This document shows, piece after piece, positions 45,198 to 59,255 of a stretch of 64,000 nt of DNA (positions are counted from its first letter, which is position 1; the number at the start of each line of letters is the position of its first letter). Origin of the DNA: Xestospongia muta (taxonomy: Eukaryota > Porifera > Demospongiae > Haplosclerida > Petrosiidae). The position numbers and the translations under genes are program-made. The stretch spans positions 4,588,001-4,652,000 of the forward strand of contig OY848930.1 of NCBI GenBank assembly GCA_963693285.1, given 5' to 3'. Below the pieces are notes generated by a model. It saw only the letters and a program-made list of their open reading frames with translations, did no database searches and was not told the origin of the DNA.

Positions 45198-46114
45198 AAA
45201 CTAACAACATAAGGATAAAAGTGTGACTCTTTAATACAATGAGTTACAGCTCGTGAGAGAAGATCTCTCATTTGAGGAAATTGTGAAGTACTTTTATAAC
45301 CTACGAATGCCAACGTCAAAGCTTGAAGATCTAAAATGAATAAATCAAAGCTCATATACCAATATCTAGTTTCCAATATGAGTGTATAGAAATGACAATA
45401 AATACCTCTTGGATATTTGACTGTGATATCAGCCAATATCTCGTTTGATTTAGGGGTTTTCCCCTGACTAAGAGCTAAGAATGCATCAATGTGTCTCTGT
45501 TCACGATCCAAGACTTTCGGATAGAGTTTAGTAACAGTATCAAGATGAACTTTAACTATATAAGAAATGGATGGATAGATGGAGCTATGGATAGATGGTT
45601 GAGTTGATGTATGGATGAATGGTTGGATAAATGGATGGATGGATTAATGACGAATGAATGGACGAACATTCAGAGGGATGGATGACCCTACCTTTTGCCG
45701 GATCTGTATCACTATTATATATGTCACATAACATACATCCCTGTAATAATAAATATAGAAAGAAAATAAATTGCCGTAGTAACTAAATCAATAAATGCAG
45801 AGTCAGCTCCATCCATCCCATTCATCAAGTAAGGAATCTGTATCTCTCAATACTAAGTTTTTTAGATACCATTTAACCAACAATATTTATATAGTATGCC
45901 ATATGTATGTGCATATGTGTGTGTGTGAGTGTACCATTAGACAATGAGCCAAGACAAAAGTGTTGTCCAGTTCAATAACACGCTTCAAAGAGTCTATAAA
46001 TGATTTCTTTTGACTGATAAAGGACTCCAATATATCATTATAGAGTTCTAGCGCTTCCTGACTGCCACAAGTGAGTGTATTACCACAACAATCCTGTAAC
46101 TCTTTAACATCCAT
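45198..46114 (-). pseudogene. TTC38: TTC38-like B' fragment, exons 1-4 only
   Basis: Exons 45935-46114, 45692-45740, 45406-45555 and 45198-45330 are near-identical to exons 1-4 of copy A, with frame and splice sites kept. Exons 5-14 are absent: past exon 4 come the GA tract and the C' fragment. Exon 4 ends in phase 2, so it could join C' exon 5 in frame only if C' exons 2-4 are skipped. Confidence 0.85.
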
Positions 46115-46644
46115 TAGCAGAAGAAAGTGATCCAAAATTTTAACCCCTTCTTTTCAAGTTTTTTTATTGCATTATCTCACGTCAGCAGAAGTTGCACGTT
46201 GTGAATTGATTACCTTGTCTGGAGGAGCTAAAGATGTTATAAAGTCAGATAGAAGGAACAAAAGATAATGAAGAAGAGTGTTTAGGTAAGGGTTTTATTT
46301 TTTATGATATAAAAAAGGGACATAATATTTTGATTAGTAATATAAAATGAACACAATAAAACAAATATTTTGACACAAGCAGACAACTATACTATTTAGT
46401 GTCATGCTCAGTATTACAGAATTGACAAATGTAATTATCAAGTATTACATTTAGTTTTAGAATAGTACATGTAAGGTACATTCATAATAGACAGGAATCT
46501 CACTGTATCCATTCAACTATTTCAAAATTATCATTATCATCTTTAAAGCAGCCTTCATGAATTTTTGCATTTTTGCAAGTATTTTTTTGCTATACTGATT
46601 TGCGATCCAGTTGGTTTTGACATAGTTGCCAGGGGCGTATCCAG

Positions 46645-47048
46645 TATAGCGGGGTTTTTTTCGGGGGGGGGGGGGGGGGTAAAATTTTCATTGTTTTCGT
46701 GGTTGAGAAACAAGCCACGAAATATTTACCCACGAAAGTTAATTAGATGCAATGTGCCAACACCCATTCATGCATACACATGGTTGCACGCACGTTATCA
46801 CATTGTTGATCAACGAGTCTCAGATTCAGTATGGCCTTATTTGATACTTCAAGAGGGAAAGAACAACCTACCTGATCCTCATGGCCCTTTAGCACAATCT
46901 GTATCATCAACTTTGATTGCAGCTGCAACCACGTTTCTCTCTGGCACTCAAGTTGACTAGATCGCTCAACCACGAAATTTTTACCACGAACCAACAAAAT
47001 TTTTGACGTCCACGAAAATTTTGCCCCCCCCCGAAAAAACCCACTATA
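46645..47048. mobile_element. MITE with GGGGTTTTTTCGGGG termini, second copy
   Basis: Duplicate of the element at 35619-36026. Here the left G-run is long and the right C-run short, the reverse of the other copy. Confidence 0.6.
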
Positions 47049-47491
47049 TGGTATATGGTATGAATACATATACAATTTGTTACCACTGATGCATACAACA
47101 ATCTTGGTGCATCACAGTGTTACTATGGCAACAAATGTTACTGATTATTGAAATTTTCTTAATTTTCCATATTGCTACATCACAGCTTCTGCTAATTCCT
47201 CAAGTCATATTTAATACTATCATACATAGGACTAACCAAGTTCCTTAAAAATAGAATGAATACCACTTACTGCTGTTGAGTTGATGAATTCTTTAACATG
47301 TTGTCACTTGTCAAATATCTGATACTGCTAGCTTGAAAAGTATTATTTTAGTAACTGTGAGTAATAGTTTGATAGTTATGAACAACTAGTGTTTGATTTG
47401 TTTGCTGTTGTAGGTTAAAATTATTAAGAAAGTTGAAGAATTTATAAAGCCGTCTCCTTAAGCAAAGGTAATGATGACTGACTTGTCATCA

Positions 47492-47529
<38 letters not shown>

Positions 47530-47531
<2 letters not shown>

Positions 47532-47752
47532 GACTGGGATGTCTCAAGGAAAGCTAATATTAGGGTAAGAACTGACAGATATAGACTTCTATCTAAGTCT
47601 TGATCAGTTTTTGTTCAGTCATGTATCGTTTTCTAATAGCCTCTCCTGAAATGGCATTTTGATGGAGAGTATTGATAATATGCCGGCACAGTTACCTCGT
47701 GAAGCAACAGACTACTTTGGATCAAGACTGGAACCATTTATCTTTGACCTGG
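47530..47752 (+). pseudogene. AASS: Decayed LKR/SDH (AASS) exons, second copy
   Basis: Same relic as at 36506-36727, including GTGMSQGK and ESIDNMPAQLPREATDYFG followed by an intact GTAAGT donor. Carried along by the segmental duplication. Confidence 0.55.
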
Positions 47753-48899
47753 TAAGTTGGATTTTGTAAACACAACCTTCCATATATTCAAATACTAAAT
47801 GTACCAGTTATGTGATTTAGAAGATGACACACTTCAAGCTATTATACATAGAAATGACGGAAAGAGACCAAATGTCACGTAATCAATCATTCATTGTGTC
47901 ATTGAATAGAATAAAATCACATTTAATAATGCTTGTTCTGTTGAGGTAGTTTTCCATTCATGTTAACAAAATTTTATTTTCATATTAGAAAATAACTGGA
48001 TGATGTGAAGATGCATATGATAAAATACATAGAGGAATTGTTGACCAGATAATAGCTAAAGCATGAAAAGAAGGTATGTCTGGAGACCTGATACAGTAAC
48101 CAATCCATAACCTGTTTCAGCCTGCATGAATACACCTCCTTAATTTTAATATATTATTTAAAAATTAAAGGGAGATAAATGTAGAGACATATTATTGTAA
48201 AGATAAAAATTATAAATACATGATTTTTAGCTAATGCCATTTGTGTCTATTAGGACATAGCATTAAGAAGTCACAAAAGAGGAAATGGATCCAGATGTAT
48301 CTGGTATTGCGGCAGAACTGGACCTACAGTCGCTATGATAATACATTATGTATACAGATATTTCATGTAATTTTGAATGTCATTGTTGTTTATTTTCTTC
48401 TAGTTGATCAGTGGGCTGGATCACAGAATTACAAGCTAACCAACAAAGCAGGTTGATACAATTGGTTAAAAAGACTACATAGTATTGTCAAGTGGTGACT
48501 GGTATTAATGCTGATTAAAAACCATCACTGAAGTTATATAAATCTGCTTTAACTATAATCGTTTGTTTCAGTCAATATTATTTGTGACATTACATTACAA
48601 AGATGAAACTGTTGTGCTTGCTGTTAACAACTTTGAAGCTAGAATAAAGTACTGTAATGTAATTAATTGTTCAATAAGATCAATTAAAAATCAATTAAAA
48701 ATCAATTAATGTTGGTCACGTGTGATGTGAGCCTGCTGGTATTTCCCGCCAAATTGTCACGAGTTTATTTCTTGTGTTTGCCGTAATGAAGCATGACAGA
48801 GATGTCTTGAAAACATAAAAGGGACTCCATTTTCAAGCTTTTTTAGTTCACAGACCCCCGTGGGTCTTCGTCGCTACGACTCGTCTCTTCGTTGGATCG

Positions 48900-51166
48900 C
48901 TGTTATCTGATAATTGACTGTTATCTGATGTTTGATTGTTTTCTGATAATTGACTGTTATCTGATGTTTGACTGTTATCTGATGTTTGACTGTTATCTGA
49001 TAATTGACTGTTATCTGGTGTTTGACTGTTATCTGATAATTGACTGTTATCTGATGTTTGACTGTTATCTGATGTTTGGCTGTTATCTGATAATTGACTG
49101 TTATCTGATATTTGATTGTTTTCTGATAATTGACTGTTTTCTGATGTTTGACTGTTATCTGATTATTGACTGTTATCTGATGTTTGACTTTTTTCTGATG
49201 TTTCACTGTTATCTGATGTTTGGCTGTTATCTGATGTTTGGCTGTTATCTGATAATTGACTGTTATCTGATATTTGATTGTTTTCTGATAATTGACTGTT
49301 TTCTGATGTTTGACTGTTATCTGATTATTGACTGTTATCTGATGTTTGACTTTTTTCTGATGTTTCACTGTTATCTGATGTTTGGCTGTTATCTGATGTT
49401 TGGCTGTTATCTGATAATTGACTGTTATCTGATGTTTGATTGTTTTCTGATGTTTGACTGTTATCTGATAATTGACTGTTTTCTGATGTTTGACTGTTAT
49501 CTGATTATTGACTGTTATCTGATGTTTGACTGTTTTCTGATGTTTGACTGTTATCTGATAATTGACTGTTATCTGATATTTGATTGTTTTCTGATAATTG
49601 ACTGTTATCTGATGTTTGACTGTATCTGATAATTGACTGTTATCTGATGTTTGACTGTTATCTGATAATTGACTGTTATCTGATGTTTGACTTTTTTCTG
49701 ATGTTTCACTGTTATCTGATGTTTGGCTGTTATCTGATGTTTGGCTGTTATCTGATAATTGACTGTTATCTGATGTTTGATTGTTTTCTGATGTTTGACT
49801 GTTATCTGATAATTGACTGTTTTCTGATGTTTGACTGTTATCTGATTATTGACTGTTATCTGATGTTTGACTGTTTTCTGATGTTTGACTGTTATCTGAT
49901 TATTGACTGTTATCTGATTATTGACTGTTATCTCATGTTTGACTGTTTTCTGATAATTGACTGTTTTCTGATAATTGACTGTTATCTGATGTTTGACTGT
50001 TATCTGATGTTTGGCTGTTATCTGATAATTGACTGTTATCTGATGTTTGACTGTTATCTGATGTTTGACTGTTATCTGATAATTGACTGTTTTCTGATAA
50101 TTGACTGTTATCTGATGGTTGGCTGTTATCTGATGTTTGACTGTTTTCTGATGTTTGGCTGTTATCTGATAATTGACTGTTTTCTGATAATTGACTGTTA
50201 TCTGATGTTTGGCTGTTATCTGATAATTGACTGTTATCTGATGTTTGACTGTTATCTGATAATTGACTGTTTTCTGATAATTGACTGTTATCTGATGGTT
50301 GGCTGTTATCTGATGTTTGACTGTTTTCTGATGTTTGGCTGTTTTCTGATAATTGACTGTTATCTGATGTTTGGCTGTTATCTGATGTTTGACTGTTATC
50401 TGATGTTCGGCTGTTATCTGATAATTGACTGTTATCTGATGTTTGACTGTTATCTGATAACTGACTGTTTTCTGATAATTGACTGTTATCTGATGGTTGG
50501 CTGTTATCTGATGTTTGACTGTTTTCTGATGTTTGGCTGTTATCTGATAATTGACTGTTTTCTGATAATTGACTGTTATCTGATGTTTGGCTGTTATCTG
50601 ATAATTGACTGTTATCTGATGTTTGACTGTTATCTGATAATTGACTGTTTTCTGATAATTGACTGTTATCTGATGGTTGGCTGTTATCTGATGTTTGACT
50701 GTTTTCTGATGTTTGGCTGTTTTCTGATAATTGACTGTTATCTGATGTTTGGCTGTTATCTGATGTTTGACTGTTATCTGATGTTTGGCTGTTATCTGAT
50801 AATTGACTGTTATCTGATGGTTGGCTGTTATCTGATGTTTGACTGTTTCTGATGTTTGGCTGTTTTCTGATAATTGACTGTTATCTGATGTTTGGCTGTT
50901 ATCTGATGTTTGACTGTTATCTGATAACTGACTGTTTTCTGATAATTGACTGTTATCTGATGGTTGGCTGTTATCTGATGTTTGACTGTTTTCTGATGTT
51001 TGGCTGTTATCTGATAATTGACTGTTTTCTGATAATTGACTGTTATCTGATGGTTGGCTGTTATCTGATGTTTGACTGTTTCTGATGTTTGGCTGTTTTC
51101 TGATAATTGACTGTTATCTGATGTTTGGCTGTTATCTGATGGTTGACTGTTATCTGGTGTTTTGAC
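48900..51166. repeat. 18-bp satellite array, right copy
   Basis: About 126 units of the same 18-bp satellite as at 37876-39782, longer by about 20 units. Open frames of 245, 401 and 77 codons on the plus strand and 164 on the minus strand are consequences of the period. Confidence 0.95.
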
Positions 51167-51308
51167 TCCTAGTTCTCTGGATGTAAAAGATGAGTCGCTC
51201 TCCTGCCTGGTCTCTTCTATCTTCTTCTTTCAAGCCTTCTTTCCTTTTCTTTTTATTTTTATTTTTATTTTTTTGGGCTATCCAGCCCATACAAACCCTA
51301 TTCATCAT

Positions 51309-51384
51309 CTTCCCCCTGCCGCCTGGCGGCCTCAAAAAAAAAATTTTTTTTAAACATCCGAGGCCGCCAGGTGGCGGGGGGAAG
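51309..51384. repeat. GC-rich hairpin, second copy
   Basis: Twin of the hairpin at 39925-39999 with the same 25-bp stem and a loop one base longer. Confidence 0.8.
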
Positions 51385-51799
51385 CTCTGATCTTCTAGGG
51401 TGCGTGTGTGTTGGTGGTCCCTTTTCACTTCCTCTGTCTCTCTTCACTCTCTATCTACTCATTGTCACCATCAGTTCATAACTACTCTCTCTTTCTTTCC
51501 CTGCAGGAGCAGCACTGGTGAAAAAGGTGAGCTGTCTCTCCATCCATCCATTCTCTCATCCATTCTTTAGTAATCCAGTTGTTACTCTCTCTTTCTCCCT
51601 CTATGTTCTCAACTTGTGGGCTGACTGGACTCTTGGGAACTCTCTATCTTCTCTTTCCTACAATTGCTGGATTGGAGACCTTCACTGGACTTCTTGGGAA
51701 CTCTCTATCTTCTCTTTCCTACAATTGCTGGATTGGAGACCTTCACTGGACTTCTTGAGGACTCTTAACTACAAAGACTGTTTTAAATTTTTTTTTTAA

Positions 51800-53662
51800 T
51801 TTTTTTTTAATTTTTTTTTTAATTTTTTTTCCTTTTATTATAGTCTTTTCTTTCATATTTATATGTATCAATTTTCTTTTAAAAACAATTTTCACTAAAA
51901 TTCTCAAAAGTCAATTTTAACTTTGAAGATATTTAACAATTAAAATTTTCACTAAAATTCTCAAAAGTCAATTTTAACTTTGAAATCTTCAATCTTCAAT
52001 TTTTTTCATAGAAAATGAATTAGTTTAGAATTCAATTTCTTTTGAAACTCTATACTAAAAATTACTTACCATTGCTGCTGTATACTATAATCATACTGAC
52101 AACTATAGTATTATGTATCATTTTATTCATCAGTTTTGTATCATATTATATTAGTTTTTTTTACATTTTAATTAAATTTTTTTACAAAAAGTAATTAAAA
52201 ATCTATTAAAACGTTTTGCTTGTTAGTCGTGTGCTAATGATTGATATTTTCCCGCCATAATAGTGGTCACGCGTTTTTTTGCTAGTTGTGTACACGTGCT
52301 GATAATGTTTTCCCGCCCAATCAATGTGGTTTAATTTCTGTTTCAATGTTGTTTTATTTCTTTTAATTGTTAAAATTAATGTTTATTTGTCGTTTAATTT
52401 GTTTGTTGTTTGTTAAATATTTAAGAAGTTTAAGGTTCAGTGTCTACATATAAATTTTAATACACTTCTTTTACTTGTAGATATGATAGATTTTTTATAG
52501 CATTAAATTTGTGCCATCATACAAAATTGAGCATACAACTAAGTTCCATGGCTCACCAAGTGTCATAACGACTCTGATATGCAGTATTGGAATGAGTCTA
52601 TTAGTATGGGTTTGAGTCCAACTTGTTTGATACTTGTCTGTGTCTATTACGCAACTATTAGCAAACAAATTATTCTTTTTTTAAACGAACAATAAAAGTT
52701 ATAGTAGATAGATCAAGTGTAATCCTAGGATGTCATCAAACTACAATTAAAATGTACAACTAAAATCAATTGAACAGATATAATGCATTGCCTTAGCTTT
52801 GTACCCAATACATCAAGCCTATAGAAAAGAAGAAAGGATGCCATGGAATTAAGATTCAAGGAAACTTTATTTCAGGATGCTTGTTCTATATTCTAATCCT
52901 GTACTCTATATCAAGTACTCCTAGACTGTCCACTATAAGAACACTCATTGATAAAACCAAAGCTACTGTGTTCTACCTATATTCTGATAGTATATGGTTG
53001 ACTGTGTGATAGGATGAGACTTTCACATAACATAAATTAGATTGCTTAGTAAACAGTGTAATTCTCTCATGTAAAATGAACCAACAGTATTGAAGCTAGA
53101 GAGGGCAGACTAAAAGTAAATAGAAGATATTGATAGACAAACAGTGTTCTATAATAGACAAAATATATATGTACAAAATACAATGATTATATAGAGAAGA
53201 TACCTGTTGCTAGAACTATCTCTGAGAGCAAGTGACAACATTTTATAATACAGCTCTTGTTCGTTCTAGTAATATCAAATCTGAAGAAAAAATTCAGTGT
53301 CATCATGTGACAATCACATACATGTACAGTGGACCCTATCATAAAGGACAATGTTGATTTAGAACATCTAACTAGTGTTATTTATATTTTGTCTAACTTG
53401 TGCTATTAACCTCTCTCTATGATAGTGACAAGTACATTTGATAACAGGTAGATCTAATGTGATCCTAATATTCTAATAATGTCACTTGTTTGTTGACTGA
53501 TTGAATGAGCCATTTCAAAGGATTAAAAATTTGAACAATTTTCTCCAGCTAATGGTATAGACACACCTATAATTAAAAACAGCCTCGACAGCATTAAAAG
53601 CAAACTAAATTTTACAAATGGCTATTTAAAATTTGTAGCATGTTTAAAGCTCAATTTTTAAA
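51800..53662. other. AT-rich spacer, no gene recognised
   Basis: Duplicate of 40390-42263. I see no intact gene. Confidence 0.5.
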
Positions 53663-56292
53663 TCAGTGCTTCTTAAGAGCAGCTCTGACTTGATCGTGTA
53701 AACGTTGCAGAGCTTTACTGCCAGGTTTACGATCCTAAATGAGAGAAGTGCATTTAATTAAATAAAATGGACTAGTTATAATGTCTAGTTATTAAATTAG
53801 TTATTACCTTTAGTTCAATAATAAGAGCCTCTGCCTGTCTGAGTTGGTTCCCATTAATAGCAGCCTATAATAAATTAATAATACAATTATAATTAATGAT
53901 ATATCTATAATGTTATCAGGAACCCATAAAAATACAAGGTACCTCGTGTTATTTACGAGCACCTGATAAGTATACACTTACCATAATCAATGTCAGTTCA
54001 AGGACTTGCCTCTGAGCCCAGCTACCACCAAGTTTAACAAAGTCAAATTTAAGAGGCAACATTAATGATACAACCTATAATAGAAACATAATATATTTAC
54101 TTGACATTGTTATTATTATTATTATTCTATTCATCTGTTCATTCTCTAACCTCATCATATTTCTCTTCTCCATATGCTAACATTGCATTACAAACTGGCA
54201 CACCAACCTATTCACATCTCAAGATATAAACAATATAAATATATATTACCATATCTGTAAAAGAGGCATCATAGGTAGTACTTTGGACAGCGTACTCTTC
54301 CAAATTCTACAAGAAGTATCAAATTATACTATCTGGTCAAAAATTAAGAAAACAATTCTATTTTTTAGTCAAATACAAAAAAACTTTTAAAATTTATTTA
54401 TGTGCTTGTGATAACTATACATTTACTGTAATCAAGTCAGTTCAAGTTTAAAATGGCTTCCTTCCAAAATGGGTAGAAAATGACACAATGAGTAATTATT
54501 CACTTTTTGTCTAAAAATTGTTTTAAGAGAAACTTGCCAATATAACTCATGGAAATTAAACAATGACTATTAATTTTACTCCTTATGAAAATATATTTAG
54601 TTTTAATTTTGAAATACTAAAACTAAAATAACTAAAACTCTTTACCTTAATAACTTGTCTAGCCAGGGCTAGTCTTGCAGCATGAGCAGATACCTTACCG
54701 TGACATAACGACATCATGAGATGAGAAGAAAGCCTGTTGATAAAATAATACTCACTCACACAACAATATCAGTATTAAAATACTGTCCTCCTTACCACGA
54801 ATAGGCAGTTTCAAGCCTAAGATAACAAATAAAGGATCACTAATAAAAACAGTTTTAAAACGTTAAATACTGGTATAACTTACCAGGTACGTTGAGGGCT
54901 CTCTATGTAAGTTTGAAATGCATCAGTCACTAACTTCCATCTTTCCTGTCCTGGGTCTATACCCATCACCTGTATTGCAATGATGAAATGATAGATAGAG
55001 AACTATAGCTCACATTTAAACGCCATAAAAGAGAAGCAGTGTCAAGTAAGTCAAAGTGGTCGTTGTTTTTGGCACAAGGAGCCATTACTGCATCAAACTC
55101 TTGCAGAATTTTATCAGTTTGGTTAAGATCTATGGATGGATGGATGGATGGATTGGTGAATTCACAATGGATGGATGGATAAATCTGTATAACATACCAA
55201 AGTAATAAAGGGTTAAATGCCATGTTGTATGATGACCTAATAAGTGATCCTGCCAGTTTTTACGAGTTGATATTAGAAAGTCAATCCCCTTCTGTGGATC
55301 TCTAACCTCTTCAATTACATGAGCTAGAGAGAGAGAGAGAGACAGAGGTACATCAAAGATACAATGTATGCTACCTAAAGTATGAGTAGCCCACGGATTA
55401 TGAGGATCAATAGCTAAACTTTTGTAGCATAGCTCTTCAGCTAAATCTCTTTCATTAGTTTCTTCCAAACCAAAAGCATATCTAGCAATCAAGAGAGATA
55501 GTTCTTAATACAGCAGACATCACTCACAGGCTAAGTATATAAGGATATAACTCAAAGTCGGTAGGACAATGAGTAACAGCTTGTGCCATGTGACTTCTCA
55601 AACGAAGCCACTCCCCACATTTAAAGTAGTCACCAAATGCCCAACGAGCAGCATGAAGATCTAGTGGATTATATATAAGAAAGAAAGTATGGAAGCATGG
55701 GAATGAGACTATTCAGTTACATAATACCTCTGGGATAATTGACACCAATATTGGCTAATATCTCGTTTGATTTAGGGGTGTTCCCCTTACTAAGAGCTAA
55801 GAATGCATCAATGTGTCTCTGTTCACGATCCAAGACTTTCGGATAGAGTTTAGTAACAGCATCAAGATGAACTTTAACTATATAAGAAATGGATGGACGG
55901 ATGGGGTGATGGACAGATGGTTGAGTTGATGTATGGATGAATGGTTGAATAAATGGATGAATGGTTGATAAATGGATGAATGGTTAATCATGTGAAGCAG
56001 TAGATTAGCAGATAGTACAAATATAGCACAAACCTGCAGGGTCAAATGTGTCAGCCATAAAACAACCCTGGAAAGAAAACATACAACATCAATAACATAG
56101 TTATTATCTTACCAAGAGACAGTGAGCCATGACAAAGTTCTCATCCAGTTCGATAATGCGCTTTAAAGAATCTATACAATCATCTTTGTAGCTAACAAAT
56201 GATTCCAGTACTTCATTGTAGAGTTCTAGAGCTTCCTGACTGCTACAGGTCAGTGTATTACCACAGCAATCTTGCATTCTTCCACCCTCCAT
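53663..56292 (-). CDS. TTC38: TTC38-like tetratricopeptide protein, copy C
   Basis: Fifteen exons: 56113-56292, 56034-56067, 55728-55877, 55528-55660, 55375-55481, 55198-55323, 55014-55129, 54884-54969, 54796-54816, 54646-54733, 54250-54306, 54151-54207, 53982-54074, 53808-53864, 53663-53734. They give 458 aa in frame. Exon order, sizes and phases match copies A and D except for a shorter exon 2 and one added 21-base exon (LETAYSW) between exons 8 and 9. Marks: MEGGRMQDCCGN start, DREQRHIDAFLALSKGNTP, LHAARWAFGDYFKCGEW, YAFGLEETNERDLAEELC, GHHTTWHLTLYYFG, GGSWAQRQVLELTLIM, end LKKH. TPR-type helical repeat protein; cellular role not known from sequence. Complete parent of the C' fragment. Confidence 0.92.
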
Positions 56293-56483
56293 GTTGCATG
56301 CAGGGAGGCAGAAGATTTACGGAAATTTCCAAAACCAAAATTAATTTTCTTGTCGTTTTTTTTAATTAATTGAATTTCATTTTTGTATTTAATTTGTCAA
56401 ATAATTCTTTAAGTATCTTTGTATACAATATTTTCTTGTTAATTATATTTTCTGTTAATTTTTTATTGCTTATTTATTTCTTA

Positions 56484-56549
<66 letters not shown>

Positions 56550-56958
56550 CAGTTAGTATATCTTTTACATTTTTTGAGGTACTGATGAGTTTTTCACGTT
56601 TTGTTAAGTGGCTTAGAAATGCTCAAACTTTAATTATCTTTTTAAAACTTAATTTTTAAAACCAATTTAATTTTAATGACTTCATTTGTCAATTGTCTGA
56701 AATATTTTTAGAGTTAATATTGATAATAAAATATTGAAAAACTATTTCTTTTTAAGTCTAATTAATTGGGTGGAAATGCTATTCTTTAATGATCTTTTAA
56801 TTGACTAAAAATTATTTTTTAGTAGGAAAGTATACAGAGCTATATTTAATTTCTTTGTATTATAATTATTTCTACAGAAATTGCAGAATATTTCCGTATA
56901 CTTCTGTATATTTCAAGTCCGTATACTTCTTATTAAAAAACTAAACATTGACTCTGAG
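56293..56958. other. Intergenic AT-rich spacer with (TA)n
   Basis: Very AT-rich; a TA dinucleotide microsatellite runs from about 56484 to 56547. Likely holds the promoter of copy C and 3' end of copy D. No gene seen. Confidence 0.7.
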
Positions 56959-59255
56959 TTATTCTCTCTTCAAAGCAGCTCTGACTTGATCATGTAAACG
57001 CTGTAAAGTTTTATTGTAAGGTTTACGATCCTATATGAGAACTTATTAATAAAAGATAGTGCTTGATATTAAAACCTTTAATTCAATAATAAGGGCCTGA
57101 GCTCGTTGGAGTTGGTTCCCATTAATAGCAGCCTATAACGATATGATATTAGTTATATAATACATTTTATTATGTGTACCATTATCAGAGTCATATCAAA
57201 TACTTGTCGTTGAGCCCAACTACCACCAAATTTAACAAAGTCATATCTCAGAGGTAACATTAAAGATAAAACCTAAAATAATAAAATATTTAGTTTGTCG
57301 TGATCTGTCTGTTTGTCCATCTGTCCACTCTCTAACCTCATCATATTTCTCTTCTCCATAAGCTAACAATGCATTACAAACTGGTAAACCAATCTAACAA
57401 TAGATATGATATTGACACTAAAATATTACCAACCATACCATCTCAGCAATAGTGGAATCATAACTTGTATTGTGACAATATTCCTCCATTGACTGTAAAG
57501 GAGAGAGAGACAAACAGACAAAATCAACATTAAAAGTATTATTAAATTCCTACCTTAATAACTTGTCTAGCCAGGGCTAGTCTTGCAGCATGAGCAGATA
57601 CTTTACCATGACATAATGACATCATGAGATGTGTCTCTAACCTAATAAAGTAAGATAAGAGATCATATTATAATTTAAGGCATGATGTTGACCATGAATG
57701 GGTTGGATGACCAACACGACTCTGAAAAGCATCAGTCACCAGCTTCCACCTCTTCTCTCCTGGGTCTATCCCCATTATCTGTTGATAGTAGATTATAGTG
57801 TAAGGATCACTTGTTTTAGCTTACATTGAGTCGCCATAGCAGAGAAGATGCATCCAGTAACTGAAAGAGATTGTCTGAGTCCATACAGGGAGCCATTATA
57901 GAATCAAACTCTTCCAATATTTTATCAGTATTGTTAAGATCTGTTAATAGATTAATAGAAAGTTGAATGGACAGGATATAAAGTAAATGGATGGAGAAAT
58001 GGACAGAGATGTAACCATAGAAACAGATGTACGTACCAAAATAGTACAAAGTCAAGTGCCAAGTAATATGGTGACCCAAAAGACAATCTTGCCAATTCTT
58101 ACGAGTCGACAAAAGAAACTCCACCCCTTTTTCTACACGTTGACTTTCTTCTATTACATGAGCTATTGACAAAGAGATGAACAGAACATATTACTATCCC
58201 TATATACCAGTAGTATGTATTGCCCAAGGATTAGCTGGTTGAAGAGCTAAACTTTGCTGACAAAATTCTTCAGCTAGTTGTCTCTCATTGGTCTCCTCAA
58301 GTGAGAAGGCATACCTAAGAGAAGAATGTTATAAATAGTTATTTTAAAAAGACAAGCTAAAATGTTTTACAATGACTTTACAAACAAGTCGGTGGTACAA
58401 AGACAATAGTCTCATTCCCAGACAGGTAGTCTGGGAATGAGACTACATGGAAAGCAAAATGAGTCTTGTTATATAATCATATTACATCACTCTATATAGT
58501 GAAATCTAAGTACTTCCAAAACTCACAGACTAAGGACATAAGGATATAAGTGGAAGTCTTTAGGACAATGAGTAATGGCTCTTGACATTAGACTCCTCAT
58601 ACGAGGATATTCACCAGTCTTTAAATAATCCCCAAATGCCCACCGAGCAGCATGAAGGTCTGAGAATAGAAATATGAAGTTATGAAAACATTGTAAACAA
58701 ATATACATTTAAAAAGAAAGCTCTTTTGCTGACTGTTAGGATATTAGAATGAGAATGAGACTTAGCCTAGTATGGGAATGAGACTACTCAAGTATTTACT
58801 ACCTCTTGGATATTTGACTGTGATGTCGGCCAATATTTCATTTGATTTAGGAGTATTTCCTTGATGTGCAGCTAAGAATGCATCAATGTGTCTCTGTTCA
58901 CGTTCCAAGGCTTTTGGATAGAGCTTAGTAACAGCATCAAGATGAACTTGAACTATATATAAAAAATGGATGGATGAATAAATGGAGACTGGTTACCTGA
59001 TGAATCGGATGGACCAAATGCATCACATAATAGACAACCCTAGATCAAAAAAGTTACTGCATAAAATTAAAAGATTAAAATTACCATCAAACAATGGGCC
59101 AACACGAACTCTTCATCTAGTTTAATAGCATGTCTTAATGATTTGATAAATCCTTTATTTGAACTGAGCAAAACCTCTAACACTTCATTGTAGAGACTTA
59201 GAGCTTCCTTATTGCTACAAGTGAGTATATTACCACAACAATCTTGCATCTCCAT
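56959..59255 (-). CDS. TTC38: TTC38-like tetratricopeptide protein, copy D
   Basis: Fourteen exons; first seven are 59085-59255, 58997-59039, 58803-58952, 58527-58659, 58208-58314, 58037-58162, 57825-57940, then seven short exons to the stop at 56959. Frame is kept throughout, about 450 aa, close to the family length. Starts MEMQDCCGNILTC. Marks: RERREQ-type REQRHIDAFLAAHQGNTP, LHAARWAFGDYLKTGEYPR, YAFSLEETNERQLAEEFC, GHHITWHLTLYYFG, SLLWRLN, IGLPVCNALLAYGEEKYDE, GGSWAQRQVFDMTLIM, end LKRE. The 3' exons and their introns are almost identical to those of copy A while the 5' half is clearly diverged. Most proximal gene of the cluster to TRAPPC8; no functional link is implied. Confidence 0.92.
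58407..58445. repeat. Perfect 17-bp hairpin in copy D intron 4
   Basis: TAGTCTCATTCCCAGAC, loop AGGTA, GTCTGGGAATGAGACTA. The arm GGGAATGAGACTA recurs singly at about 58770-58787, 44318 and 55699 in introns of the same gene family. Confidence 0.85.

Larger units (their letters stand above)
45165..56144. repeat. Segmental duplication, right copy
   Basis: About 11 kb matching 34131-44760. Its left end is the GA tract; at its right end identity stops within exon 1 of gene C (after AAAGTTCTC), where gene C continues normally. Confidence 0.93.
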
